Shown piece by piece: positions 1-11,856 of a stretch of DNA of 64,000 nucleotides. A model generated the notes under the pieces. The model saw only the letters and a program-made list of their open reading frames with translations. It ran no database searches and was not told the origin of the DNA. Positions within the stretch are counted from its first letter, which is position 1. Every line of letters begins with the position of its first letter. The stretch lies in assembly GCA_030686995.1 (NCBI GenBank), contig CM060692.1, positions 128,107,796-128,171,795 of the forward strand, given 5' to 3'. The DNA comes from Artemisia argyi (taxonomy: Eukaryota; Streptophyta; Magnoliopsida; Asterales; Asteraceae). The translations under genes and the position numbers were made by a program.

Positions 1-811
1 ACTTAAGGACATCGATCATGCAAGGTATAAGATACATCCGAGAATGGATAAGACGTATTATTACCTTAGCAAGTGGTTGATACATTTGAAGGTGAGTGTT
101 GATGTCAACGATTATTATGGTGATGCAACGGTCAGAGATACTTGGAGATTTTGTTGAGAAGGAATTGGTGAGACATTTCATTTGATGAGTTGGTAGAGAG
201 ACATGGGGTGTCGCATCAATCAGCTTATATCACGATGAAATACTTAGTCCGCGAATGTGGTAAATGTTTTATGGAGCCTTGAGATAGCGTATGAAGATGA
301 GTACCACTTATCGTTCTTAAATGAGTGAACTAAGTGAGCGTACAAATCAGGAGATGGATGGTGAGCTGAGAGCATGGGTGTGTTTGATTTTGGAGGAAGC
401 TGGGGTATACATTTATCCTTAGCTGAGTTCTCCTATATCAACAATTATCATTCTAGTATTGAGTATGTGTCGTGTGAAAAGTTGTATGGAAGGTAATGTA
501 GGTCACCTGTTCTATGGGCAAAGGTTGGAACATGCCAACTAATTGGTCCTGAACTAGAACAAGAGACTACGAATAAGGTTTTCCGATTAAGGAAAGACTT
601 AAGGCAGCAAGAGATTGCCAAAAGAGTTACGCGGATTATTTCCGTAAGCCCTTTGAGTTTGGTGTTGGTGATATTGTGAGGTTAAAAGTATCTCCTTGGA
701 AGGGTGTTGTGCATTTTGGTAAGAAAGGCAAGCTAGCACCGAGATACGTAGGACCATTTGAGATTTACGGAAAGGATTGGATTTGAGACATATCGGTTGA
801 ATTTGTCTGAG
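1..811 (+). pseudogene. Ty3/gypsy pol remnant (integrase zinc-binding region to C-terminal part)
   Basis: Decayed Ty3/gypsy (Tekay/Del-like) integrase. Read in shifting frames, the DNA gives HARYKIHPRMDKTYY near base 18 (integrase zinc-binding region), then LAEFSYINNYHSSIEY near 419, QLIGPELEQETTNKV near 539 and SPWKGVVHFGKKGKLAPRY near 692. The order matches the end of a gypsy integrase. Several frameshifts and stops are present and the catalytic core is partly deleted, so it cannot make a protein. The reading is cut after the LSEE codons at about 811 and resumes at 3215 with VHDTFHVSN, so the 2.4 kb between is a later insertion. The 5' part of the element lies outside the window. Assignment to gypsy is firm; the lineage is inferred from memory. 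Confidence 0.85.
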
Positions 812-848
812 GAGTGATGTTTCACCCCAACCCAACAAGGGTCTAAAG

Positions 849-3203
849 TGTAACATTATGGTGTCATTTCAGAACATAAAGCGCAAGCGGAAGACTTAAC
901 GAAATAAATTACAAGTCTTGAGACCAAAAGGACTAATAAAACAATTACTGTCAAAGCCAACTTCTAAAAGAAAAAGAAATGATCAACATAAATCTAAAAT
1001 AAAATCCATGAAGACTAAGTTACGGTTGGTCTACTAAAAAGCTCCTACTCTCATCACTCAATCCCAGCCTCCAACTTGATACCTGCCGCAGGGAAAAGAA
1101 AATGCGGCTGAGCTAACGCTCAGTGAATAGATATAAACATATGAAAGATAACAAAATATAAACGAATAAATAAACAATCCAATGTGAACCTGCTGAGAGT
1201 AAAGGTCATAAAGAATGTGAAGGGTCTTATGAAAATGGCAATCAAGGAATAATGCAGAAGTAGTAAAAGGGATAGTAACGGAAGTACTCAAGTACCAAAA
1301 TAATCAATCAAACATTTCATTTCACAAATCATTATATCGTCAATTCCTTTATTGTACATGGAGTTGCAGACTCCAATGTACCAGATTGTGATGGGGTGTA
1401 GGGTCACACACCTACCAATCACCAGATATCATTACACATTACCTAGGATGCATCCATACGTTTCCCTGCAAAACACAATACATATGCAAGTACGAGACTA
1501 TACATACATATACAGAATGGTCATATGCACCATAATCATTCAACAGAAGGGAACGCAGTGGATCAATCACACCTCCATAGAAAGTGTCACGCCATTGGTG
1601 CCTTAATGACATGGCCATGTTACCTTTATGGCTAGGAATAATACCTTGGGCAATGGGTCAATTCAAACGGATCATAACAATGGGATCATATCAGATGGAT
1701 CATAACAAAAGAATCATATCAATGGTTCAAATCAAAGGGTTCATATCATAACAACGGATCAAAGTCAAGAAATACGAATCATGAGAAGCCTTTACTGATA
1801 GAAGGTAGAATATATGTACCAATACGAAACAAACAATAACAATAGTACATAGAATCAAAACCCTTACTGAGAAAGGGTAGAGTATCCGTACCAATATGAA
1901 ATGAAATGAAATAATGTCTAAAAGTAAGACTAAATATCTGTACCAATACGAAATGCAAATGAAATAATGTCTAAAAGTAAGACTGAATATCCGTACCTTA
2001 ATTCAATTAAACGGAAAGCAAACGAATCAATGGACGTTATGTTTTCTTCAATGAATCTACACGGATTAGGGTTTATTACATATTTAGTAAGTTTCTACAT
2101 TAGTCAACTTAGGGTTTTAAAACATATTAAATGTCATTTGGTTTAGGGTTTTAAATACATTCAATGTCATTAAGTTTATTTAACCAAAACTTACCAATTA
2201 TTATTATGTCCAAATAATATAGATCACGTTAGTCCGATATTTTAATAACCGAAAATATTTATTATGTATTAACTAAGTAAATTTTAACTAACAAAACAAA
2301 ACTCATTTTTGTACACGCTCTAGTTACAACGAGTCGGTACATGAAAATACTTTTTTATGTCACGTTGGAGTTATAATTGACATGAGAATATAGTGTAATA
2401 TGAATACTTTTATATGTGAAACAAAATCACCTTATGTAACCATATATATAAGAGTTATTTATATATTTTAACATGACATGGTACAGTATTTCGAAACGAA
2501 AACGAATTTGGTGACATATGTATTTTAAGTGGCATGCATTCTTATACTTGACATTAAACTAATATATATGTGATTTTTTGTATACGATTAATAAACTCAC
2601 ACAATGCTTAACAGATTTAGTTATAATCGAATAAGAAAAAAAATATAAAGATGGAATACCTTATGGATACAAACAAGTGGAAAGAAACACAATTATAATT
2701 TTCCAAGACATTATTCAATTAGTAGCAGCAGAGAGATGATTATTCTTTATTGTTGTGATGTTGTCGTATGGAGGAAACAAAGAAACACCAGGTTCGAATA
2801 TATACTTAACCAAGAGAGGAGCATGTAACATAATTTATTTAATGGGTTTTAAGGATCATAAAGTGTCAGGAGTTACACATTGGCTTTAAAGTTATTAAAA
2901 AAAAGAGTTTCGGTTGTGGCACTTTAAAGCAATCAATGGGCCGATTAATTGGGTCTTGTTAGCCAAATTAATGTAACTTAAGTGAGTCAAGGGGCATAAA
3001 TAAGTTATTAAATTTTGGGTTAAGAAATCTTTAAATCTTGCATTTACAAGGTAATCAAATATGTTCATGAATAATATACATTGATTTAATAATTTAGTTA
3101 TCATAGCTTAGTCTTAATATAAAATAAATTATAGGGCATAGTTTGGAAAATAAACATTCAAATTTATACGTAATTTTAGATTCCCGAATTTTAGGGTTTT
3201 ACA
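849..3203 (-). mobile_element. Probable solo LTR interrupting the gypsy pol
   Basis: This block splits one gypsy reading frame. On the minus strand it begins TGTAAAACCCTAAAATTCGG and ends ATGTTACA, the TG...CA form of an LTR, and its start resembles Tekay-type gypsy LTRs. It has no coding capacity; the short ORFs inside are not gene-like. I could not find a clean 5-bp target duplication, and about 35 bases of unexplained DNA (812-848) lie between the broken pol and the left end, so the exact borders and the solo-LTR call are tentative. It could also be the end of a truncated element. Confidence 0.5.
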
Positions 3204-3214
3204 AGTGAAGTAGA

Positions 3215-3489
3215 GTGCATGATACGTTTCACGTATCTAATGGAAAGAAGTGGTTGGCGGATGCTAGTCTGCATGTGCCATTAGTTGAATGTAAGGTTGA
3301 CAAAACTCTTCGTTTTGTCAAGACACCTGTTGAGGTTATGGATCGAGATGTTAAGGGTTTGAAATGTGGTGAGATAGCGTTGGTAAAGGTATGGTGGGAT
3401 TCTAAGCGTGGTCCTGAGTTTACTTAGGAAAGTGAGGATCAGATGAAATTTAAGTACACAAATTTGTTTGCGGATATGGTTGGTGAGTA
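3215..3489 (+). pseudogene. Ty3/gypsy pol C-terminal tail
   Basis: Continuation of the integrase tail broken at 811. It opens with VHDTFHVSN and continues through KVDKTLRFVKTPVEVMDRDV and the chromodomain-like segment VKVWWDSKRGPEFT. An in-frame TAG at 3425 sits where the family has Trp (WE.EDQM), which fits a G-to-A change of TGG. After it the frame stays open to a natural-looking stop at 3487-3489. It is followed by about 400 bases of 3' untranslated element sequence up to the purine tract before the LTR. Confidence 0.85.
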
Positions 3490-3887
3490 GATCGTTTGTA
3501 GTTGGACTCTAGATCATGGAAGTTAGATGCGGGGTGTTCATAAATGTTTTGTTTTATGGGTATCTATTACATGTGTGTGCTTCTTGCGGTTACTATTTGG
3601 ATTTTCTTTTGGTTTGAGGGTATCGTACCTACCTGTGAGAAGTCGTTTTGATCATTGGTGTTGTTGATCGGGGAGTGTATCTATTTGCGTGTATCGTTGG
3701 AGTCACGGAATGTTTTCTATCGTGTGAATTCGAGTATTTAGTCGGTTCACATTTTTGCGATTCTTTCTCTGTGATTTTATGGTGTGGTATTTATCCGCTT
3801 AAATACCCATAAATTTTCTTTTGCTGATGCTTTTGGTGAGACGGGTAGTTGAAATCTCGGGACGCGATTTCCCTAAGTGGGGGATGA
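3490..3887 (+). other. Gypsy 3' untranslated region with polypurine tract
   Basis: Noncoding internal end of the gypsy element between the pol stop and the 3' LTR. It ends in a purine run AAGTGGGGGATGA (3875-3887), the expected polypurine primer for plus-strand DNA synthesis, directly before the TG of the LTR. Nothing else recognisable is present. Confidence 0.7.
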
Positions 3888-4889
3888 TGTAACAACCGTG
3901 GTTTTGGCAGGTCAGTTTGACTGATATTCTTGACTCGGTTGACATTTGTTTGGTGTGTCCTAGGTGTTTGAAGTGATATAGATGAGTTTTAGCACTAAAT
4001 CCCTTTGCGTAAATAGTTTTATTGTGATTTGGAAAGTTTGGAATTTGGGAAAGTTCATTTTGATCACATTTGTGGTGTAAAAATGACTTGTGTAGTTTTG
4101 GTGTTTTTGTGTTTGTGAGTTCATAGTCCCATATTTTTACCTTGTTTTAAACTTGGGATGGGAATGATGCTTGTCTTAAATGATTTGAATTACTGTGATT
4201 ATGTGTATGTGTGTTAAAGAGCTCGGACTTTTAATGTTATCGTATTTATGCTATATGTGAACGGTAATGATATGATGTGTGATTCTGTGTGGTCCAATTG
4301 GGAGGGTGCTTACCCTGTTGCTCGTGCATACGACCTAATTGGAGAGTAGCAGCCCTACTCACTTTTATTCTGTGTGGTCCGATCGGAGGGTATTAATTTA
4401 CCCATTTTTTTGGAGCGGGGGTCACGTTCCGGCCCGGTATGTTGTGAATTTGGATCGGTGGGCACGTTCCGCCCGATGGTTGCCTTATGTGTGATGTTGC
4501 CTTGTGAATGCATGTGGCTTGTATGATAACTATAATTATTTGTCCAGCTATGTTTTATAATTACAGTGATTTTGGTTACCTAGTGTGTATGAGTCTTAAA
4601 CCTATGAATCTCGCCAACATTATGTTGACGTTTTAAGCATCATTTTCAGGTGAGCATTCTAAGGCTATGATAGAAGGAAGTGACTAGACGAGACCTTAGT
4701 TGCATTGGAAGTGGTTTATCTGTGCATTTGGAGTTTATCATGTTGTTATCTTTCGGGTATTGTTATGACACTTTGTGTCTATACTTTGCTCTATTTTATA
4801 CATCTAGTTATTCTCTATATAGACACCATGTGTTGTGATGATATCCATGAAGTTACACCTGCGCGTTTCCGCCGTGGTGGGGTGTGACA
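3888..4889 (+). mobile_element. 3' LTR of the gypsy (Tekay-like) element
   Basis: LTR of about 1.0 kb, starting TGTAACAACC right after the polypurine tract and ending GGTGTGACA. Its right edge drops straight into the middle of a copia RNase H/RT reading (LMYLTTSRLDIMFAVC), which fixes the end to within a few bases and shows that this gypsy element inserted into copia element A. Internal GC-rich patches around 4290-4480 (GGTCCGATCGG, CACGTTCCG) are imperfect local repeats. The matching 5' LTR lies outside the window. Confidence 0.8.
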
Positions 4890-5520
4890 CTTATGTATCT
4901 AACAACCTCTAGGCTTGATATTATGTTTGCAGTGTGTGCTTGTTCTAGATTTCAGGTTAACCCCAAGACTTTACATCTTCATGTTGTGATGAGGATCTTT
5001 AGATACCTGAAGGACAAACCTAATTTGGGCTTTTGGTATCCTAGAGAATCATTCGTTGACCTGGAAGCCTATTCAGATAATGACTATGCTGGTGCCAGTC
5101 TTGATAGGAAATCTACAACAGGTGGATGTCAATTTCTTGGAAGAAGATTGATCTCATGGCAATGCAAGAAGCAGACCATAGTGGCTACATCTACAACTGA
5201 AGCAGAATATGCAGTTTCTGCAAATTGTTGTGGTCAGGTATTATGGATTCAAAATCAAATGTTGGATTATGGTTTGAATTTTATGAACACTAGAATCAAC
5301 ATTGATAATAAAAGCACAATTTGCATTGTTAAGAATCCAGTGTATCACTCTAAAACAAAACACATAGAAATCAGGCATCACTTCATTAAGGATTGCTTTG
5401 AAAGAAGTTAATTAAAGTGGAAACGATACACACAGATTTCAATGTAGCTGATCTAGTGACTAAAGCTTTTGATTGACCAAGATTTAACTATCTTGTGGTT
5501 AATATTGGTATGGTAAACCC
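4890..5520 (+). pseudogene. Ty1/copia element A, end of RT and RNase H domain
   Basis: RNase H end of a Ty1/copia polyprotein. The frame 4890-5409 carries the copia hallmarks YSDNDYAGASLDRKSTTGG, TSTTEAEYAVSANCCGQ, and HSKTKHIEIRHHF in the correct order. A stop at 5409-5411 follows FERS, and the next frame piece (VETIHTDFNVADLVTKAFD) matches the family C-terminus before further stops, so the coding is broken. The 5' part of this copia element is beyond the gypsy insertion and outside the window. RNase H degrades the RNA strand during reverse transcription. Confidence 0.9.
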
Positions 5521-5530
5521 ATAGCTACAA

Positions 5531-5800
5531 TTAAGGGGAGGTTAAATGTATAGTTTGTAATATATTAATTATGGTTTTAAGTTAATTCTGGTAGTATGTA
5601 ACTTAATCCTGGTGTTAGGGTTGTATTAGTTCTGACTGAATTAGTATATATTTGTGTGTTTTTCTTGGTTTAAGACTAACTTTTCAGGAATTGCATGGAT
5701 TTGAATGGACAATTTGCTGATCATTTGGGGCTAAAATGGTTGACCATCAGTTAAGTCTGGTGTGTCACCATTAATACTGGTTGACTTTTATTAACTCTGG
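5531..5800 (+). other. Copia A spacer: purine tract and repeated TTAAnTCTGG motifs
   Basis: Just after the pol stop there is a polypurine-like run (TTAAGGGGAGG, 5531-5541) in the middle of the element rather than next to an LTR. The following 250 bases hold five loose copies of TTAA-N-TCTGG or TTAATCCTGG (about 5580-5800). The same motif recurs in the 3' LTR of this element (8403-8525). The spacer could carry a promoter for the downstream ORF, but that is inference. Confidence 0.5.
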
Positions 5801-6039
5801 TCATGATTAAAAAGCAATTAATTTTTAACTGTTGGTCTGATCCATCGCTTAATGATTTTTACTATTCAAATAGTTCCGTTACTTATTAATTTATTGCCAA
5901 GAGTTGTATATCAATCATTTTGATCCATTTTTCAACTTTATTTATCATTTTTTCCACTTTGGCGATACTAGTAAAAATCCTTGTTTTTGACCACTGTTAC
6001 TCTGTTTTTACAAATCAATACTTTCCAATCATCTTTACT

Positions 6040-7515
6040 ATGGCTCAGCTCTCATATAGTGATAGGCACAATCAAGTTGGTTATTTAAAGAATTCCTCAA
6101 AAGCTCAGGCTTTAAGCAAATAGTGGACTTCTTAAATGGTTCTTATATAAGGTATGGTTTAACTTGCAGCCCCACTATCTATGATTCCTTTGTCAAACAG
6201 TTTTAGAAGACTGTTACTTCTGAAACTCTTGCTGATGGGAACCTACAATTATGAGCAACTATTGACAATGTTGAGTATATCATCACTAAGGATCTATTAG
6301 AAGTTGTCTTCACCTGAATGATACATCAGGGGATTTTAAGTTGCCACATAAATTGATTTTAGAGGGTATGAATCATATAGGATATCCCAATCATGGTACA
6401 CTTACTTTCTTAAAACAAAATCTTTCCCCGTAGTAGAGATTCTTAGCCCACCATTTGTTTCAATGTTTAAGTTCCAAGAGTGGAGGATGGGATCAATTTG
6501 ATGGCAAAATTGCCTCAGCAATGGTCTGTCTTTCACTTGGAAGAACTTTCAATTTTTCTAAGCTAATTTTTAATGGAATGGTGGGTAATGTGAAAAGTAC
6601 ACATAAGTTTTTAATGTACCCTTGTTTTCTGCAAATGGTTTTGAATATTGAAATAGCAAGCAAAATGCCTTACCATATTTGCAGAAAACGAGGGTACTTT
6701 AAAACGAGGGTACATTAAAATACCATATTTTCAGGTTTTGAATATTGAAATAGCAAGCAAAATACCTTACCATATTATGCCCTTTAGAGAAAAGATTTTT
6801 AGCAACATGAAAAGTGGATTTGAAGGGGTTGATATGCCATTATTGGTAGCTATGTTGTTTGCTTCCTCTAACATCAATGCAGGTACATCAGCTACAATTG
6901 AAGCTCAGTTTGCTCCAATCAATACTCTTGAACTTAGTTCTTCTGCATCACTACCCTTAGCTCATGCAGAGCCTTTCACAATGAGTATGGATGATCTTCT
7001 ACAACTGGTTCCATCACTACTAACAAGAATAAATGGCTTGGAGCAGGAGTTGACCAAGACCAATAAGAAATTTAAGAAGTTGGAATAGATTATGCAAAAC
7101 CTAGGAGTTCATTTAGCTGTTTCTGAGGATGATGTGTCAGATAATTCATCCAAACAAGGGGTATTTGGATAATGCAACAGAAATAAAATCCTCTGAGGAT
7201 ACTAATGTTAGTCCTTCAGAATTAGAAGCAACAGAGTTGATTATAAACCTTAGTCAAAGTCACAAGCAAAGGATAAGGCTAAGAAAGAGATCTACTGCAA
7301 AGGAAGTTAAGTCTGCTTCAGTGGTTATGTCTTCTTATCAAGTTCATTCTAGTACTAGTCAAAGGGAAGGCAAGCAAATTGCTCAGGAAACTTCTCAACC
7401 ATAGAAAACTAAGAAGCAACTTAGAGAAGAGGATGCTAGTCTGGTTGAGATTGCAAGAATTCAGAATGAAGAAAAAGGTAGGGCTACACCTTTTAAAAGA
7501 CATAGGAAGGTTTAA
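6040..7515 (+). pseudogene. Extra 3' ORF of copia element A, broken
   Basis: Several frame pieces on the plus strand follow a protein type that I remember downstream of pol in Anthemideae copia elements and that is often mis-annotated there under unrelated names. The start is MAQLSYSDRHNQVGYL (6040), then IVDFLNGSYIRYGLT, CLSSKSGGWDQFDGKIASAMVCLS (about 6457) and NFSKLIFNGMVGNVKS, KFLMYPCFLQMVLNIE (about 6610), then a low-complexity Ser/Lys-rich tail to about 7515. There are several stops and frameshifts, and the segment around 6606-6770 is partly duplicated (NIEIASK.PYHI appears twice), so it is not functional. No catalytic motif or signal peptide is visible; its role is unknown. It lies between RNase H and the 3' LTR, the place where some copia lineages carry an envelope-like ORF. 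Confidence 0.7.
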
Positions 7516-8392
7516 AGTCTCTTCTTAGTTGCTATGAACCCTTGGCTATGTTTGAATGAATTTTCAAGGGATTATTGGAGTTTGAGAAAGGAACTGTACT
7601 TGGTGAAAGTGCTTTACATTTCTTTTCTTTTTTTTTTGGTGGATTCAAAATTATATTTACCTTTCGAAATATGACATTACAATACAATGTCTAATGGTCA
7701 TCATTCCACCATGTCTAATCCACATAAGGACTGGCTAATCCAAGAACAAACGGATCTAGGTAAAGATATCTCAAATCTGTTTATGGCTGACAATTTGCCA
7801 AAAATTGTATGGTAATCAACTCACCATATCTGTGATAGTGAAGAGTTGGCTAGCCCAAAAGATTATGGCTTGTGCTAAAGGCTGTGGAAAACCATAACTG
7901 GTTGTCAATTCACTAAGGTGATGACTGGATTCCACCAAAGAATTGGCTAGTCAAAAAAGCAAACGGCTTTTGGTATAGACAAATCATATCCGTTGATAGC
8001 TGATGGTTTGCTAAAAATCATATGTTTATCAATGTACCATGGTTCCTTAACCAAAACATTGGCTACTCGAGAGTTAATGGCTAACTGGTAAAGAGACATC
8101 AAATCCATTAGATTTTCAATGATTCACCTCTCACAGGCGTTTACACACCTGGATGTGATGAGAATAGTATGAACCTTTATGAATTAATGTACAAATAGTC
8201 AATGTTGCTGCAAAGATCAGCAGAACAGATGATGCACACATCAGATACTTACGAATTTTAAAGTGTTGCAGAAAAGTTTTACAGAGTTGCAGTTCCAAAT
8301 AATTCCAAGAAGTTATAGTTCAAAATCCTCAGGAAGCTTTGAAGAAAGGAACTTGAAGTTCATGGGCTATGAAGATCAAGTTAGAAGAGGAT
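7516..8392 (+). repeat. Copia A 3' untranslated region with degenerate ~100-bp repeats
   Basis: Noncoding. Copies of GGCTAATCC / GGCTAGCC / GGCTAGTC / GGCTACTC occur near 7733, 7849, 7946 and 8060, each followed by related text (TGGTTTGCCAAAAAT-type stretches), suggesting an old tandem repeat of about 100-115 bp. The end AGAAGAGGAT (8383-8392) is a plausible polypurine tract for the adjacent LTR. Confidence 0.45.
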
Positions 8393-8880
8393 TGTTGGTA
8401 ATTATTTGTAAATAGACTTAAGTCTGTTAAAGTTAAGTCGGGTAGATAGATAAGTCTGCCAGTACTAAGTTAAGTCTGGCAGACATAGTTAAGTCTGTTT
8501 ATGTTTTTAGCTAGTTAAGTCTGTCTTGTTTAACAAGAATAGATAAGTTAGGAGATATTCTAGGAAAGGATATGCACACGGTTAGATATCTTAGGAAAAG
8601 ATATGTATGCATCCTTTCACACGTTTTCTATAGTTAGGGTTATGGTTTTCCTTATAGTATAAAAGGAACCCTACGGCGTTGTGTTCTATGCCAAGTTTTC
8701 AAGTTTAATAGCAAATACAAAGTTACTAAATTCTCTGTGTTGTCCTTACTGCTTGTGTTAATATTCTGCGTTAACATCAAGTATACATTCTTTAGAGTTT
8801 CTCATATAGATACTTTGGATTTAACCAAGGTGTCTATTGTCTTACAAAGGCTGCTTAGATCCAGAACTTTTGGACCTACA
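8393..8880 (+). mobile_element. 3' LTR of copia element A
   Basis: LTR of 488 bp, beginning TGTTGGTAATT after a purine tract and ending GACCTACA. It has a clear TATA box (AGTATAAAAGG, 8657-8666) with a downstream leader. The upstream U3 part holds about six TTAAGTCTG copies (8403-8525), likely enhancer-type repeats. The 5' LTR is not in the window, so identity and age cannot be judged. Confidence 0.75.
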
Positions 8881-9968
8881 TTGATACATGACCAAATAAT
8901 CACATGATGATTGAATTGGGTGCTAGGGGAGTTGTGGTTGTTTTGAGATAGCATTACATGGTCATTGGTGTCTTTTGTGATGTTTGTGTGAGTTTAGGGA
9001 CCTTCAAATGTCCATGTGAACCTTAACGTGACCAAAATGGATGCAAGGGAGTCGAATTGGGTGATATATGGTCTTGGGTGATTAGCAATGAGTTTGGTCT
9101 AGGTCATTTGTGTTATAATGAGTAAATATGGATCTCTAATTGTTCCTGGTGGTCTCATGCATAGATGAATGAGTTTTTGTGATTTGTTGGGTACGTTTGA
9201 GTTAGTAACAAGGCAAAAGAAAATTCATGAGGGCACGTTTAAGGGTATGGTGACTAGTGAGATGTTATAATGAGTTTTTAAACTCATTTAGTAAGCATTA
9301 TAATACATTGGAACACATTTGGTGTAAATTGATCAAGTTTGGGAGTGTTTGAGAAATGTTCAAGGTCGTTAAGCTTTGGTCTTCGATTTCTATTCAAATG
9401 TACGTATAATTTAAATGTAATTGAATGTGATAAATTGAGTGGTGTAATTTATTTAATACGTTGTGTGTATAGATTTCAAATAAATCGTCCAAAGTGATCG
9501 TGTATTAGTGTGTGTGTGTGTGTGTGTGTGATGTTAATATTAAGTGTGTTTGGATTCGGCTTATGAATAGTAACCCATGGTTTATTATTAGTAATCCGTT
9601 TGGTTGTTTATTGGATTATATAAATGGGCTTATATGTTAGCAAGGCCCATTGGGTGTTTGCGTGTTCATTTTGACGTTGTGGGCCCAATGTGAGAAAAGT
9701 GGGACCCATGAGGGGTTTGTGAGTGTATTGTGGTGTGTGAGTGATCAAAATTGATTTAGTTTTTGATTTGTACATGTTCCATGATATTTAGGTATGTATG
9801 TGAGCTCGTTTCATTGAAAGTGTGAATCACATAACATATACTGATTCATAATTGCATAGTGTAAATAAAAGTTTTAAATTTTGCCTAAAAATTGGTGTGT
9901 GAATAGTAATACATAATTAATTCATGATTAGTGTTTATTAATAACTGTGGATTTTTATACGATGCTAC
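8881..9968. other. Unassigned LTR-like segment between copia A and copia B
   Basis: No coding sequence. The block runs from TGATACATGACC (8882) to GATGCTACA (9968), TG...CA in form; on the minus strand its start resembles the LTR-like block at 849-3203. It separates the copia A LTR from the middle of copia B's pol, so it probably contains an insertion. A (GT)9 microsatellite lies at about 9512-9530. No target duplication was found. Confidence 0.35.
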
Positions 9969-10036
9969 ACTGTCCATATGCAGGCTGCTAAACACCTACT
10001 AAGATACATTCTTAAGCTAATAGTTCTTCTGTTCAT
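9969..10036 (+). pseudogene. Copia element B, RT/RNase H junction fragment
   Basis: The codons VHMQAAKHLLRYILK match the copia segment between reverse transcriptase and RNase H. The reading stops at an inserted solo LTR (TTCAT target duplication 10032-10036) and continues beyond it at 11461. Confidence 0.75.
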
Positions 10037-11455
10037 TGATGCGTGGGAATTGCACAAGGCTTTACCTCTCGAGGGATCTCGAGAAGCTTACAACCCCCAC
10101 CAGGCAGTGTACCTGATCGTTGTAGTATAGTATAGTGACAAGTACCGGGGGATTGATCGTTCAACTTAGGAATAGTGTCGCTAGGATTAGAAAGCCTAAG
10201 AACTAGGTCTAGAGGTGAGGGGTGATTCTTTTTGTATTTTAATGTTTTTAGAAAAGCAAGTAAAATATCAGTTTTTAAAGGAGTGGGCGGAATTAGTTGC
10301 TAGTCAACTAACCCAATTACTAAGATGCAATCAAAATAAAATAACAAAAATGAAAATAAACTAAATTAACTAGTGGTGTGAGCAATATATGGGAGAATTG
10401 TGTTTACTTAGATTTCACTACTCCCGAGATATCTTTTATAGGTTAATTACTTGTTACAGTTGCGTGGATGATGGATTGTATTCCTTAATACCATTCATGG
10501 GGTGGCGTACTTACTTCCCCAATCCTATAAGCTCCTACTTCACTCCTATGTCGAACCGGCTAAGAAGCTCCTAACATGGGATCACTAGAATTCGCTCATG
10601 CATTAAATACAATCATAATAACCTAGTACACATCAGTTCATGTTTCTTAAGATGTTCAAGCAAGTTACACAATGGAGATCTGCCAGTTTTCTTAAGCCTA
10701 ACATTGAAATCATTCATCCATTACAACTATAAACAAGCAATCAACCTATAATCAACATCTAGGTTTCATTACATCTAAGCAAACACATGAAAGATCTAGC
10801 CTAGCATGTTATAATCAAGACAAGCACAAGATATATTCAAACAACACATAGACATATTGAATGAATTGAAAGAAGACTTATCTTAATTGAACATGAAAGG
10901 TTTCAAGGGGTGAAAACCCTTGAAAATACTGTTACAAATGACCTAGGGTTTATTAGGTTCGGCCCTAGTATTCTCCACACAAGTTCCTCCTTAATGAATG
11001 AAAAATAGAAAAGTATATATAGATTTTGTGAGGTGACAGCGTCAAGAGTAAATTTCTGACGCCGTCATCTCGCCGCCAATAAAGTTCTCGGACTGCCTAG
11101 ATCTGGGTTTGACGTCGTCACGTGTAATCCTTCTTTAGGCCGTCACCAAAATAACTCTTGACGCCCTTCTTCTGACGCCTTCAGGTTTTCTCTGGGTCGT
11201 CATGGATTTTGTTCTTGACGCCATCATATTTTTCTTCTTGACGCCGTCAGGTACTGTTCCAAGCATGGAAAATTAAGTCTTTGCCGTTTTCTTCACTTTT
11301 ATGCTCCAAAAACATCCAAAATGCTTCCTTTTCCAGAATTCACTCCCAAAGTACCTAAAATCACAAAAGGAACGATTTAGGGCAATATTTAATCAAATAA
11401 ATTCAATTTTGGGCTTAAATGACCCCCTAAAAACGGTTCATTTTTCGCCTCATCA
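10037..11455 (-). mobile_element. Solo LTR of the 11857-20260 gypsy family
   Basis: Reverse-complement copy of the LTR found at 11857-13298 and 18815-20260: on the minus strand it runs from TGATGAGGCGAAAAATGAAC to CCCACGCATCA. It is flanked on both sides by TTCAT (10032-10036 and 11456-11460), an exact 5-bp target duplication, with no internal element sequence. It therefore arose by LTR-LTR recombination of a full insertion. It interrupts copia B. A cluster of TGACG-N-CGTCA palindromes lies at 11033-11263. Confidence 0.93.
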
Positions 11456-11460
11456 TTCAT

Positions 11461-11851
11461 CTTACTGCTTACTGCGATTTAGATTGGGCAAGCTACCGAA
11501 TGACAAGATGATCTACCACAGGCTATTGTATTCTGCTAGGTGATTCTCCTATCTAATGGAAGTCTAAGAAACAAAGTGTAGTATCAAGATCATCAGCAGA
11601 GGCAAAGTATATGGCTCTAACCTGCTGTGAAGTCAGTTGGTTGCTAGCTTGTTGAAAGATTTGGGCATTAAAGACTTGGGTCCAGTTGATTAGAAATGTG
11701 ATAACCAAGCTACAATCTACATACTTGCAAACCTTGTTTTCCATGCTAGGATTAAACACATAGAAATGGACTGTCACTATGTGAGAGATCAGGTGAAAGT
11801 AGGTGTCATTCATCCTTCTTATGTTCCTTTAAAAGCTCAAGTGGTAGATGT
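11461..11851 (+). pseudogene. Copia element B, RNase H domain (part)
   Basis: Continuing from 10036, the DNA reads LTAYCDLDWASYRMTR, then the STTGYCILLGDSPI segment, WKSKKQSVVSRSSAEAKYMALTCCEVSWLL and later ARIKHIEMDCHYVRDQVK, the standard order of copia RNase H. In-frame stops (TGA within the RRSTTG region, TAA in PISW, TGA after LLAC) show decay. The frame is interrupted in the codons DVF-TKVLP by the gypsy insertion at 11857 and resumes at 20261. Confidence 0.88.
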
Positions 11852-11856
11852 GTTTA

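Noticed and set aside
5920..6039. Earlier start for the extra copia ORF (MIHFSTLFIIF, hydrophobic)
   Set aside because: The family-like text begins at MAQLSYSDRHNQ (6040); the hydrophobic lead looks like AT-rich leader, not a proven signal peptide.
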